Below the pieces are notes generated by a model, which did not search any database, was not told the DNA's origin, and saw only the letters and a program-made list of their open reading frames with translations. The translations under genes and the position numbers were made by a program. Below are positions 1-8,493 of a stretch of 17,836 bases of DNA, in pieces; position 1 is the stretch's first letter; every line of letters begins with the position of its first letter. Origin of the DNA: an uncultured Bacteroidales bacterium (GTDB lineage Bacteria; Bacteroidota; Bacteroidia; Bacteroidales; UBA932); NCBI GenBank assembly GCA_937900465.1, contig CALCEJ010000047.1, positions 1 through 17,836 of the forward strand, given 5' to 3'.

Positions 1-1186
1 CCCCGGCCTCATCGTCATCCACCGGCAAAACGACGTTGAAAATCCCCTGCAATCCGTCAACGAGAGCGTTGAAATACAACGAATTACCGTCAGGGGCCCA
101 TACAGGGCCGGCGGCGTTCCACGCGAAGGACTCCGTCAGGTCACAGGGCTCGGTGAAGCGAAGGGAGAACTGCTGGCCATCCTCCTCATTACCGTCGATG
201 GCGACATCCGAAACCATAAGCCGCACCTTGTCCGCCTCGTAACCGTCACGGGCCATCGAGAGCCAGGCAAGACGGGTTCCATCCGGAGACCATACGGGGT
301 CAGTATCATAACCGCCGGAGAAGGTGATCTGCTCAGTTGCGCCCGACAGGATATCGTGGACATAAATGCAGGTATTGGTCGAGAACGCGTACTCAGTGCC
401 CGCAAGCTTCTTGCAGGAATAGGCGATATAGCGGCCCGAGGGGTGCCAGGAGAGCTGTTCCACTCCCCCGAAAGGCCCATTCGGCAGCTGATAGAAAGCT
501 TCGTCCGGTCCAAGGAGGTCATATGAATTCTCCCGGGTAATCAAAGAACCGCCCAGAGGGGCCACAAACGTATGGGCTATAGTCTCAACCCAATGGTCCC
601 AGTGACGGTACATAAGGTCCTCGGTAGCGTATGCATTCGCCTTCGAGAGCATAGGGTCAGAATCGACGGGGCGCTCGACGGCGGAATGGACCTGCGAGAC
701 ATACAGAAGCTGGGTGGCATCGGGCGAAAGGGCGAACTCATCGATTCCGGCTGGGACGTCGGATATCTTCGCAGGAAGGGCGACGTTGCCCGAGCGGTAC
801 GGCATCTTGTAAATCTGTCCCTCGCGGAGGAAATAAATGGACCTGCCGTCAGGGGCCCATCGAGCGTTGGTAATGCTCTTCCCCGCAAAGGTAAGCTGCT
901 TCTTCTCGCCGCCCTCGGAGGGAACGATGAACAGGTTCCGGACGCTCCGGTTTTCTTCTATCGATGTGTAACTGACGCCGTACAGGATGGTTTTCCCGTC
1001 GGGTGAGAGCTGGGGATCAGAGATCCTTCCAAGGGCAAGAAGCGCCTCCGGAGTGAATCTTCCGTCCTCGAGAACGATGTCGGCCTCGCCGATGTATCCT
1101 TCTTCCGGTTTCATCTGGGTTTTGTCAATGCATCCCGCCGCAGCAAGTGCGGCAAAGGCTGCTGCAATAAGGTTAATTCTTTTCAT
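1..1186 (-). CDS. S9-family peptidase lipoprotein, N-terminal beta-propeller part (3' end outside window)
   Basis: The reading frame is open from an ATG at 1186 to the window edge, about 395 codons, with no stop. It starts with a short lipoprotein signal (MKRINLIAAAFAALAAAGC, lipidation Cys 19). It continues with repeated propeller-blade motifs of the TolB/PD40/DPP-IV type: ISDPQLSPDGKTILYGVSY, then WAPDGRSIYFLREGQIY, FALSPDATQLLYVSQ, WHPSGRYIAYS, WSPDGTRLAWLSMARDGY and WAPDGNSLYFNALVDG. This arrangement is typical of dipeptidyl/acylaminoacyl peptidases of family S9, whose catalytic alpha/beta-hydrolase domain (Ser-Asp-His) would follow the propeller; that part is not in the window, so catalysis cannot be confirmed. 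The start overlaps the last 14 bp of the upstream WYL regulator gene, so the two are translationally coupled and this is the most distal visible gene of the operon. A periplasmic or surface peptidase acting on peptide or glycoprotein substrate is the inference. A non-enzymatic PD40 propeller protein is the alternative. Confidence 0.85.
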   Translation of the reverse strand, partial: MKRINLIAAAFAALAAAGCIDKTQMKPEEGYIGEADIVLEDGRFTPEALLALGRISDPQLSPDGKTILYGVSYTSIEENRSVRNLFIVPSEGGEKKQLTFAGKSITNARWAPDGRSIYFLREGQIYKMPYRSGNVALPAKISDVPAGIDEFALSPDATQLLYVSQVHSAVERPVDSDPMLSKANAYATEDLMYRHWDHWVETIAHTFVAPLGGSLITRENSYDLLGPDEAFYQLPNGPFGGVEQLSWHPSGRYIAYSCKKLAGTEYAFSTNTCIYVHDILSGATEQITFSGGYDTDPVWSPDGTRLAWLSMARDGYEADKVRLMVSDVAIDGNEEDGQQFSLRFTEPCDLTESFAWNAAGPVWAPDGNSLYFNALVDGLQGIFNVVLPVDDDEAG

Positions 1187-2108
1187 TATCTTGCTTTGAA
1201 TATAACTTCAGGGCCGCACGGTGTTCCGCGAGAAGCTTTTCCCGGACAAATCCCGGTTCAAGCACCTCGATCCTTGACCCGCGGGCCATCAGGTCCATAT
1301 AAAAATTCACGTTGGGGATAACCCTCACCGCGAAAACCTCGTAATCAGGGCCCTTCTCGACGCTGATCTGGGACGGATGGAGCGGAAGGTCAGTAAGATA
1401 CGCAGCCTCCCTCACCCCTGCGCGGAAAACGACCGTAACAGGAGTCTCCCCCTCCGGAAGATAAATCCCATACGAAGCCTCGAACAGTTCATCGAGGTTG
1501 AACCCTTCCGGAACCGAAAATTTACGCTCCAGTTTCTCAAGGCCCATTATCCTGTCAAGGGCGAACACCCTCAGCCCCTCCGCCTCTTCGCTGTAACCGA
1601 CGACATACCAGCGCCGCGCGTGCTCCTTCAGCGCATACGGACGCACAACTCGCGTTTCCGTAAGCGAAGGGTCATCCGCGGAGGTGCGGTACTTCCGGTA
1701 CTGAATCTCAATTACGCACCCATCCAGCATCGCTTCCATCACAGATGAAAGATACTTCTGCCCGGAAGGTATCTGCTCCAGGGCAACCCTTCCCGAGAGC
1801 CTCTCTTTCCCAAGGCTGAGGAGGCTGTTGACCGTAAAAGTGCTGACAAGCCACTCGATGCTACGCTGGGTATCCAGGGCGTCCTCTTCAATGTAGTATC
1901 TGTTGGTGGAACGGTTACATCCTATCGAAATCCCGAAAATCTCCTCGACCGCAAGCCGGTGATTGACAAAACTCCGCTTCGGATAATCCTCTGTACCATA
2001 GCGGTTACACCAGGCCCTCGAGATTCTCTCATACGTAATCCCCGAAGGCCCCGCATCAGATATCTTCTGAAGCAGAAAAAGATATTTGTCAATCAGTTCG
2101 GAAACCAT
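1173..2108 (-). CDS. WYL-domain transcriptional regulator
   Basis: A 311-aa cytoplasmic protein without a signal peptide. Residues 1-75 look like a winged helix-turn-helix DNA-binding region. Residues about 118-200 form a WYL domain, with the signature RWYVVGY at 166-172, the preceding VVRPYALKEH and the following FALDRI. Residues about 222-305 match the C-terminal WCX extension. WYL proteins are ligand- or nucleic-acid-sensing regulators; the ligand here cannot be read from sequence. The gene starts 5 bp after the stop of the oxidoreductase gene and its end overlaps the S9 peptidase start by 14 bp, so it sits inside the sugar-utilisation operon and not beside it. This suggests autoregulation of the operon, although a housekeeping role unrelated to the locus is possible. 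Bacteroidota utilisation loci more often carry SusR, HTCS or ECF-sigma regulators. Confidence 0.88.
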   Translation of the reverse strand: MVSELIDKYLFLLQKISDAGPSGITYERISRAWCNRYGTEDYPKRSFVNHRLAVEEIFGISIGCNRSTNRYYIEEDALDTQRSIEWLVSTFTVNSLLSLGKERLSGRVALEQIPSGQKYLSSVMEAMLDGCVIEIQYRKYRTSADDPSLTETRVVRPYALKEHARRWYVVGYSEEAEGLRVFALDRIMGLEKLERKFSVPEGFNLDELFEASYGIYLPEGETPVTVVFRAGVREAAYLTDLPLHPSQISVEKGPDYEVFAVRVIPNVNFYMDLMARGSRIEVLEPGFVREKLLAEHRAALKLYSKQDNEKN

Positions 2109-2113
2109 AGTCT

Positions 2114-3292
2114 CTAGTGGGCTTCAATACATATCCTGTGGCCTTCGAGAGCCTCCCGGAGGGAGGATTCCATGGGCCTGTGGTCGCGGATGGAGTCAAT
2201 CCAGTCATCAAGGAGAGCCTTGTCCGCGCCGCCGTGGAGAGGTTCCAGTGCAAGGGCGGAGAAGTCTTCGACCGTCTCCGCATCCGGGGCGGCCCCGTAC
2301 CTAAGGATAAACCCGTCAGCAACAAGCCTTCCACCTGTAAACTCTATCTCCGTATACCGTCCTTCCCTATCCGTCACCCCGTCGAGGTACATATTGACAG
2401 CGACCCCGCCGGAAGTGACAAAAGACACGCTCTGACGGTCATAGACGTCATTGTCGCACTTATAGACACAGCGGCCGTACCGGCCAGCGATAAGCTCCGT
2501 CTCTATCGTATCCTCAAGCGTCCCGCCATCCGGGACGTCAAATCCGGAAGTCCAGTCGCCGCGTCGCCTGTAAAGGTCCACGGCAGAAAAGGCGCATTCC
2601 GCCTCCAATGGACAGTAGACACAGCGCTCTGCCGCATCTGACGGCGCATTTTCAAGAGTATATTCCGTCAGCGAGCCCATCGAATCGATCCGTCCCGCCG
2701 TACCTCCGGTAAGCCACATCACAAAATCAGCATCGTGGGAGCATTTGGCAAGGAAAATGGGCGAAGATTCCTTCGCGCGGGACCACAGTCCCCGGACGAA
2801 AGTATGGCACATACGGTCGCGTCCGATGAACTCCGTATGGGCTATGGAAACAATCTTCCCAAGGGCGCCGGAATCGACGATTTCCTTGATTCGCCTGTAA
2901 AAGGTGTGATACCTCATCTCGAGGCAGACACCGGCAATAAGCTGCCGCTCAGAAGCAATCCTTACAATATCCTCGCACTCGTCATAAGAGACCGCGGCGG
3001 GCTTTTCCAAAAGTACATTCCACCCGCGTTCGAGACAACGGACGGCAATCTGATAATGAGACCTGTCGGGGGAACAGATGATGACTCCGTCGACGGACGA
3101 TGCCCCCGTCACGAAGTCATACGGCGTCGAGAAACGGTTCTCCTCCGGGACAGCGTACAGGTTCCCTGCCCTTTGGAGCCTCAAAGGATCCGGCTCCACG
3201 AGGTACTTGATCCGTACGTCGCTACGCCCGGAAAGACAGCTCAGATACTTCCCCGCCCTGTTTCCTATTCCTACGACAGCAATTTCAATCAT
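2114..3292 (-). CDS. Gfo/Idh/MocA family NAD(P)-dependent oxidoreductase
   Basis: A 392-aa protein with no signal peptide, so cytoplasmic. It opens with a Rossmann nucleotide-binding motif (VVGIGNRAG, residues 6-14), followed by the conserved IICSPDRSH (71-79) and the EKP motif at 96-98, whose Lys is the usual catalytic or cofactor-contacting residue. The second signature KCSHDADFVMWL (183-194) carries the conserved His186 and Asp187/Asp189. Three cysteines in RCVYCPLEAEC (224, 227, 233) occur in a subset of Bacteroidota family members and may bind metal or stabilise the fold. Family members oxidise or reduce sugars and sugar derivatives with NAD(P); some act as glycosidases through an oxidation step. 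Its start overlaps the upstream GHL10 gene by 8 bp (ATGATTGA), so it is part of the operon and probably handles a sugar released and imported by the neighbours. The exact substrate is unknown. Confidence 0.93.
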   Translation of the reverse strand: MIEIAVVGIGNRAGKYLSCLSGRSDVRIKYLVEPDPLRLQRAGNLYAVPEENRFSTPYDFVTGASSVDGVIICSPDRSHYQIAVRCLERGWNVLLEKPAAVSYDECEDIVRIASERQLIAGVCLEMRYHTFYRRIKEIVDSGALGKIVSIAHTEFIGRDRMCHTFVRGLWSRAKESSPIFLAKCSHDADFVMWLTGGTAGRIDSMGSLTEYTLENAPSDAAERCVYCPLEAECAFSAVDLYRRRGDWTSGFDVPDGGTLEDTIETELIAGRYGRCVYKCDNDVYDRQSVSFVTSGGVAVNMYLDGVTDREGRYTEIEFTGGRLVADGFILRYGAAPDAETVEDFSALALEPLHGGADKALLDDWIDSIRDHRPMESSLREALEGHRICIEAH

Positions 3293-4871
3293 CGTATTCG
3301 CCCATTTTTCTCATCGCCTTCCATATCGCCTTCTTGTACACTCCCCAGCGGTTTCTTACGGACCCGAGCTCGAAAATCATCACTCCTTCCGCATTCATAT
3401 AGCAGAACTCTGTCGCATCAGTCCAGTTAAGGTTCGCATTATAAGCGCCGAAGGAGGCATACAAAGTGCAGGCGCCGGCGTTACGCTGCTTCCCGTAATT
3501 CAGAAGGAACTCGATCGTATATAGCTCACCAAGCCCATACACCTTCGAGACATAGGCCCCGAGGTGATAGATATCGAGGTATTCCGCGAATGCCGTGTCC
3601 ATATAGTCATCCGCCGCCCAGGCATTTCCGCTGGGCTTTCCTGCCTTGCTGGAGGCCCAGTTCTGGCCCTTCATCCAGCTGTCCCACCACCACGCCTCAG
3701 ACCAGTACTCCAGCTTTATCGAAGGATTGACGGCCTTGATGGCATCACGGCAGTCACGGACATAGCCCTGGATAACCGAGGCACGCCACTTTATCCACTG
3801 TTTGAACAGTTTTCCCATCGCATACTGCCCCTTTTCCGTCCCGGGAAATACCATTATATCCTCCGGGAAGTTCTCAACCGGAGCGCCGATATACTCTTCG
3901 AAAGCGGCCCTGGACACATCCGAGAAGTCGCTGAACATATCAGGATAGCGGCAATAGTCGAGGGCGATGCCGTCGAGGTCGTACTTTGTCGCAAGTTCCG
4001 TCACCATCCGGATAACATAGTCGTGGACCTTCGGGGATGACGGATTCAGGAAATCATAGGCCTTGGAAGGGTCATCTTTCTGGTCGATAATACCCACCTC
4101 CGGAAGATAGCACTTCGCAAGTGATGAAGCGAGATTCTCATCGAAATAGGCCTGGCCCTTCTCCGTCGCGGGACGCGGCATAGTCATTATGCTCACGGAG
4201 GCGGAGATTGTCATTCCCCTCTCCCGGCAGCGGTCGATAAGCTCCTGGAGCATATCGAAATCCTGCGGCACGTCCGTTTTCTTAAGACGCGGGCAGTATC
4301 CAAGGAAGTCACTCCTGTAAAGGACATCCCCGCTCGCAGGAGATTTTATGTCCATTACGATTCCGCTGAAGCCGCAGTTGTATGCGTGCATAACGGCATC
4401 CGCAATCTTTTCCTTCGTGTCAAGGGTAAACATGCTGTTCTCCGAATCAATCCACATCACAACGGGTTTACGGGGCCTTGATGGCCTCTCGAGAACCTGT
4501 TTTTTTACAACGTAGATTGCCTCTGAGCCGTCCGCCGCCGTGACAACGAAAGTAAGTTTGCGGTTATAGTTACGCGCTACGGAAGGATCAGGCTCAACAC
4601 GCGCGCCCTCCGATAACTCGAGTTCGCAGGTCGCTTCAGAAAGGAATTCCTCGTCCTCCTCATAGCAGTATATCGTAACACCCCAGTTCTCCGTGTCAAT
4701 CTCTGTCCGGAGATCGAAATCTCCGGCCTTTATCTTCATCGAGAGAATGTCGCATCCGCTGCCAAGAGAAGGCGCTGGCGGATCCGGTATGACCGGCTCC
4801 GGCCGAGGTGTCTCGTCCCCGCACGAAATCGCGAGGGCAAGAAGAAGGGGTATTACTTTGTAACTGTGCAT
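3285..4871 (-). CDS. GHL10-type putative glycoside hydrolase lipoprotein
   Basis: The ATG at 4871 was chosen (528 aa) over an in-frame ATG at 4907, because it gives a clean lipoprotein signal (MHSYKVIPLLLALAISC, Cys 17), has AGAGGAAA 5 bp upstream, and avoids overlap with the previous gene. After a Pro-rich linker, residues about 38-127 form an Ig-like module like that in the neighbouring DUF5018-like protein (shared LSEGAR, PDPS, YN, DG pattern). Residues about 134-520 resemble the glycosyl-hydrolase-like TIM barrel family GHL10: VVMWIDSEN, GIVMDIKSPASGD (169-181), YDLDGIALDYCRYP (296-309) and a late Trp-rich EYWSEAWWWDSW. The Asp/Glu at these strand ends are the likely catalytic positions, by family analogy only. 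It would act outside the cytoplasm on a glycan, in a SusC/SusD operon. Specificity cannot be inferred. It ends 8 bp inside the oxidoreductase gene. Confidence 0.85.
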   Translation of the reverse strand: MHSYKVIPLLLALAISCGDETPRPEPVIPDPPAPSLGSGCDILSMKIKAGDFDLRTEIDTENWGVTIYCYEEDEEFLSEATCELELSEGARVEPDPSVARNYNRKLTFVVTAADGSEAIYVVKKQVLERPSRPRKPVVMWIDSENSMFTLDTKEKIADAVMHAYNCGFSGIVMDIKSPASGDVLYRSDFLGYCPRLKKTDVPQDFDMLQELIDRCRERGMTISASVSIMTMPRPATEKGQAYFDENLASSLAKCYLPEVGIIDQKDDPSKAYDFLNPSSPKVHDYVIRMVTELATKYDLDGIALDYCRYPDMFSDFSDVSRAAFEEYIGAPVENFPEDIMVFPGTEKGQYAMGKLFKQWIKWRASVIQGYVRDCRDAIKAVNPSIKLEYWSEAWWWDSWMKGQNWASSKAGKPSGNAWAADDYMDTAFAEYLDIYHLGAYVSKVYGLGELYTIEFLLNYGKQRNAGACTLYASFGAYNANLNWTDATEFCYMNAEGVMIFELGSVRNRWGVYKKAIWKAMRKMGEYDD

Positions 4872-4881
4872 CGTTTTCCTC

Positions 4882-6378
4882 TTAGACAGCCATTCTGTAG
4901 AATTCAAACAGGCTCACCTCTGCGCCATTGGTTCCCTTTCCTACGCTGAGGAGGATATAGGCCTTGTCAGCGCTCCCGTCAAACCAGTATGCACAGGAAG
5001 AACGGTTCTCGCTCTTGTTGGATACTATCGTAGTCCTGAGGATGTAAGGAAGGTCCGGATTGAGGGGCTGGATAGTCATATAGGTCCCCTCCCAGAAGGT
5101 TGAGATAACGATTGCCGCATCCGTTCCATACCAGTTGAACGCCTTCACGTGGCCGATGGAATAGTTTCCGTAGCCATATTCGCCGTCGTAGGATACTTCC
5201 GGATCCTGGACTTCGGAGCCCAGTCCCCGGAGGGCGTAGTCGTTTTCGAGGTCAGTAAAGTTCTGACGGACCCACGCGGTATAGCCCGTGGCATTCACCG
5301 GCTGGCTGTTACCTATTACGAAAGCGCCGTCGTAGGATGCGCTTACAGGGCTTATCATCTGGCTCCAGTTGCCGTTCAGGCGCTTACGGGAGTCGAAAAC
5401 GCGGATTTCCTGGAACTTCTTGTCCTTGAACATCATCACGTTGTGAAGGTCCGTATTGGAGCACGGGGGGATTCCGAACACCTCCGCCTGGGCGTCGTTG
5501 ATACTGACGTCGTGGAAGTGCTGGGTCGAGACGAGAAGTTCGCCGTCCCACGAACCCGCAGCGCTAAGGCCCATACAGTCGCACCTTCCGGGCCAGTAGG
5601 ATGCATACACGGGCATATTATCCTCCGTGAAGCGGCGGAGTTCTATGGGCTTTTTATCCCATCCGTCGGCCCAGATATACACGGCACCTTCGTTGTTGCG
5701 GTCGACAGTGTCCGTGAAGGTGTAGTTGTTACCGAAGGTTGCGATAAAGTGAGCGTCATCGTCGTTTGCGAGGGAAATCAGGCCCCAGTCCGAAGGGATG
5801 CCGTCCCTGTTGATGGTCCCGAGCTTCTTACCTTCGAGGTCGAAGACGGAGCCGTCGTGGGTAACGAACTTGTCGGGGGCGCAGAAACCTATCTGGGACT
5901 GGCCCTGGTCGAAGATCTGGTCAGGGATTCCAAGGCTTGAGTAGGACTTTGTCCATACCAGGTCAACCTGGTTGACAACCGCCGCCATCGAGGCGGAAAC
6001 GACGTAATTCTTCGTAAGATTGCCGTCCTGGGAGGTAACCTTGAATATCTGCTCGTCATTGTAATCAAGGGGAAGGGACGGGTCGGGGGTTATTGTGGCT
6101 CCCTCAGAGAGAGTCACCTCCGCCGATGCGTTTACAAGCGATCCGGCCTGTTCCGGCATATACACGATAACGACCTTCTTCTCGAAGGAAGAGACGGCGG
6201 CTTCGATACGCACCTCGCCCTTTACGAGGGTGAAGGAGGTTATGTCAGCCTGGGTTCCGAGAACGGTTTCGGGTTCCTTTTTTCCGGAGTCGTCCCCTTC
6301 ACCGCCTTTTTCTTCCTTGCCGCAGCCGGGAATAAGCCAAAGGGCTGCGAGAACAATTGCAAAACTGAACTTTTTCAT
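4882..6378 (-). CDS. DUF5018-like surface lipoprotein
   Basis: A 498-aa protein with a lipoprotein signal (MKKFSFAIVLAALWLIPGC, Cys 19). The residues after the Cys are G-K-E-E, which fits the X-K-(D/E)2 surface export signal described for Bacteroidota lipoproteins, so surface exposure is likely. A charged low-complexity linker leads to an Ig-like module (residues about 43-130: ITSFTLVKGE, LSEGATITPDPSLPLDYN, DGNLTKNYVVSA), as seen in DUF5018-type proteins. The rest is rich in short beta-strand and Asp/Trp/Gly turns (for example GAVYIWADGWDKKPIELRRF, SYDGAFVIGNSQPV) and could be a beta-propeller; no catalytic motif is recognised. Position two genes after SusD, with 3-bp spacing to the small lipoprotein gene before it, is the usual place for a surface glycan-binding protein. 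That role is inference. Confidence 0.78.
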   Translation of the reverse strand: MKKFSFAIVLAALWLIPGCGKEEKGGEGDDSGKKEPETVLGTQADITSFTLVKGEVRIEAAVSSFEKKVVIVYMPEQAGSLVNASAEVTLSEGATITPDPSLPLDYNDEQIFKVTSQDGNLTKNYVVSASMAAVVNQVDLVWTKSYSSLGIPDQIFDQGQSQIGFCAPDKFVTHDGSVFDLEGKKLGTINRDGIPSDWGLISLANDDDAHFIATFGNNYTFTDTVDRNNEGAVYIWADGWDKKPIELRRFTEDNMPVYASYWPGRCDCMGLSAAGSWDGELLVSTQHFHDVSINDAQAEVFGIPPCSNTDLHNVMMFKDKKFQEIRVFDSRKRLNGNWSQMISPVSASYDGAFVIGNSQPVNATGYTAWVRQNFTDLENDYALRGLGSEVQDPEVSYDGEYGYGNYSIGHVKAFNWYGTDAAIVISTFWEGTYMTIQPLNPDLPYILRTTIVSNKSENRSSCAYWFDGSADKAYILLSVGKGTNGAEVSLFEFYRMAV

Positions 6379-6381
6379 AAC

Positions 6382-6801
6382 TTAATCTCCTGATGCAGAA
6401 GTTGATATGTATGCAAATAAATAATATGTACGCTTCTCCCCCGTAACCTTGTTCTCCGCGGTAGTCTCAAAGGGAGAGGCTTCGTTTGAAAGGTCCTTCC
6501 GGCCTTCAAGTCCCGGCGTCAGGAACACGTCGTAGGGCAATTTCGCAACGACTTTCAAAGACGAGGGGTCGAAGCCGAAACGGGAAGGATAGTCACGGGG
6601 AATGGCGAATACGTACCATTCCTGTCCGGGACGGACGTCCGTACGGAGTACGCCGGCGACCTCGGGGGCAGTAGAGCTGCCAGGGACGGTAACGGTGATG
6701 GACTCGATACGGCACTCATCGTGAGTGAACTCACTATCCGGCGTGGCGCAGGCGGCTATCGCAAGGGCCGCAATGGGCAAAATTAATAATGACTTTCTCA
6801 T
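6382..6801 (-). CDS. Small lipoprotein, DUF5018/Ig-like module only
   Basis: A 139-aa protein with a lipoprotein signal (MRKSLLILPIAALAIAAC, Cys 18) and about 120 residues of beta-rich sequence. The pattern is like the N-terminal Ig-like modules of the two following lipoproteins: IESITVTVPG near the start, then RFGFDPSSLKVVAKLPYDVF, a TPGLEGRKDLSNEASPFETTAENKVTG stretch split here by the length limit into TPGLEGRKDLSN and ASPFETTAENKVTG, and a terminal YYLFAYIS strand. No enzyme motif is present. It lies 1 bp after the SusD stop and 3 bp before the DUF5018-like gene, so it belongs to the operon. It could be a stand-alone binding or adaptor module. I cannot name a function. Confidence 0.72.
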   Translation of the reverse strand: MRKSLLILPIAALAIAACATPDSEFTHDECRIESITVTVPGSSTAPEVAGVLRTDVRPGQEWYVFAIPRDYPSRFGFDPSSLKVVAKLPYDVFLTPGLEGRKDLSNEASPFETTAENKVTGEKRTYYLFAYISTSASGD

Positions 6802-6802
6802 A

Positions 6803-8488
6803 CTACCATCCTGGATTTTGCTCCCCTATCGAGAGGTTTACGGACATTTCTGTTATGGGAATGGCGAAAGCGTAGTACTGGGGCTTGAAGATACGGACGT
6901 TGCCGTTATCTGCGTCTATTATCTCGTAGGTAAAGCCGCCGGAGCCGTCGGGAGAGGGCTTGCAGCCGTGGACATTGCTTCCGTTTATGACATCGACTGC
7001 CCTTCTCCAGCGGCGGAGGTCCCAGTAGCGGAAGCCTTCGCCGGCAAGCTCGACGATCCGTTCGTGTTCGAGGACTTTCATAAACTCCTCGAGCGAAGAT
7101 GCCGTCGCGTCCGGAAGGCCCACTCGGCTTCGGACAAGGTTCAGGGTCGTAAGGGCATCGGGGATGCTTCCTGACTGCGCCTCCGCCTCTGCCTTGTTCA
7201 GGAGGACTTCAGCGTAGCGAAGGGCAATCCAATAGTGTGAGCTGCCGCTGGAGGCCCACCTCTCGTCGTACTCCGTTATCCACTTCCGGAGATAGTATCC
7301 GGTCACTGAGGCTTCTGCGCAGCCGGAACGCTGGAACGTTCCGAATCCGTCCGCTCCGCCCGGGTAACATTCAAGTTTCCTGCCTTCCCAGGAGGCGCCG
7401 TTATAGAGGATCGTCGCGTAGAAGCGGGGTTCGCGGCCTGTGAAGGGGGATGCGCCGTGGACAGCCCAGTCGAAGGGGGTACCATCGGCCATCTCGAATG
7501 CGCCGGCGAGTTCTTCTGTGGGCCCATAAGTTGAGGAAACGGTTGCGCCGCCGTGGGTAGCCTGGTCCCCTTTCGGGCGGAAGTGACGGTCCGCTTCGTG
7601 GGAGAGGTTGGGCGATTCGGTGTTGGAGAAGAAACTAACGGTGAAGAGGTTCTCCGCACTTACCTGGTTCGAAAAAACGGAGGCGTAGTCAGCGACGAGG
7701 TCGCCGCCGTGGGCCTTGCAGGCATCTGCGGCTTCGATTACGTCGAGATAAGCCTTCCTGACAGAGTCAGCGGGAGCGGCGGAATTTTTGAGGGCGCAGG
7801 CCTTGTAAAGCGCGGCGCGGGAGAGATATCCGTAGGCGGCGGCTTTAGTGGCGCGGCCGTATTCTGCGCCGTCCCACGCTTCCGGAAGGTCCTCCGCCGC
7901 AGCACGGAGGTTCCACATCACCCACGACCAGCTGTCAGCTTCGCTCGAGCGGGGTTTGTCATTCTCTGACGGGCCGTCGACGCCGCCCAGCTCGTCACGG
8001 ATGACGACTCCGGCATAGACACGGATCAGGTAGTAATAGCTGAAGGCGCGAAGGAAGCGGACTTCCGCGATTCGCGTCTTTAGGAATTCCGGACTGAAGT
8101 TCCCCTCATAAGTCTTCGAATCGCGGAGGAATTCGTTCTCACGCTTGATTCTGACGTAGCTGTCATCCCATATCTCGAAGACGGATGCGTTGTCGGAGGT
8201 AATGATGTTGGGCTCCATCAGGATAGAGTTGTACGTATGGCCGTACTGGTCCCAGGAGCCGGATTTCACGAGGTCCGAGTACGCGTCCGTGAACATATTC
8301 CTCGCGGCGGGGGTAAAGATTTCAGCCTTGTCACGTACGCAGGCATAGAGCCCATAGACGTAGCCGTCGAGGACGGTTTCGTCGCCGGACCATATCTGGG
8401 ACGGGGAAAGGGCGTTGGTGGGCCCCAGGTCGATCCAGCTGCAGGATACCGCAGCGAGGAGGGAAAGTGCAAGTGCAATCTTTTTCAT
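6803..8488 (-). CDS. SusD/RagB family glycan-binding outer-membrane lipoprotein
   Basis: A 561-aa protein with lipoprotein signal (MKKIALALSLLAAVSC, Cys 16), normal length for the family. The N-terminal SusD-like part shows LGPTNALSPSQIWSGDE and ARIAEVRFLRAFSYYYLIRVY-type sequence (ARIAEVRFLR region, TPR-like helices). The C-terminal RagB/SusD part has the usual signatures: IALRYAEVLLNKAEAEAQ, LNLVRSRVGLPD, ERIVELAGEGFRYWDLRRW, FAIPITEM and a final EQNPGW. SusD proteins cap the SusC barrel and bind the glycan at the cell surface before import. The start is 5 bp after the SusC stop, as in the standard susCD arrangement. Substrate specificity is not readable from sequence. Confidence 0.96.
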   Translation of the reverse strand: MKKIALALSLLAAVSCSWIDLGPTNALSPSQIWSGDETVLDGYVYGLYACVRDKAEIFTPAARNMFTDAYSDLVKSGSWDQYGHTYNSILMEPNIITSDNASVFEIWDDSYVRIKRENEFLRDSKTYEGNFSPEFLKTRIAEVRFLRAFSYYYLIRVYAGVVIRDELGGVDGPSENDKPRSSEADSWSWVMWNLRAAAEDLPEAWDGAEYGRATKAAAYGYLSRAALYKACALKNSAAPADSVRKAYLDVIEAADACKAHGGDLVADYASVFSNQVSAENLFTVSFFSNTESPNLSHEADRHFRPKGDQATHGGATVSSTYGPTEELAGAFEMADGTPFDWAVHGASPFTGREPRFYATILYNGASWEGRKLECYPGGADGFGTFQRSGCAEASVTGYYLRKWITEYDERWASSGSSHYWIALRYAEVLLNKAEAEAQSGSIPDALTTLNLVRSRVGLPDATASSLEEFMKVLEHERIVELAGEGFRYWDLRRWRRAVDVINGSNVHGCKPSPDGSGGFTYEIIDADNGNVRIFKPQYYAFAIPITEMSVNLSIGEQNPGW

Positions 8489-8493
8489 AGGGC

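Noticed and set aside
5149..5940. Long plus-strand ORF of 263 codons inside the DUF5018-like gene
   Set aside because: Shadow of the minus-strand gene, which has a signal peptide and recognisable modules; the plus-strand protein has none.
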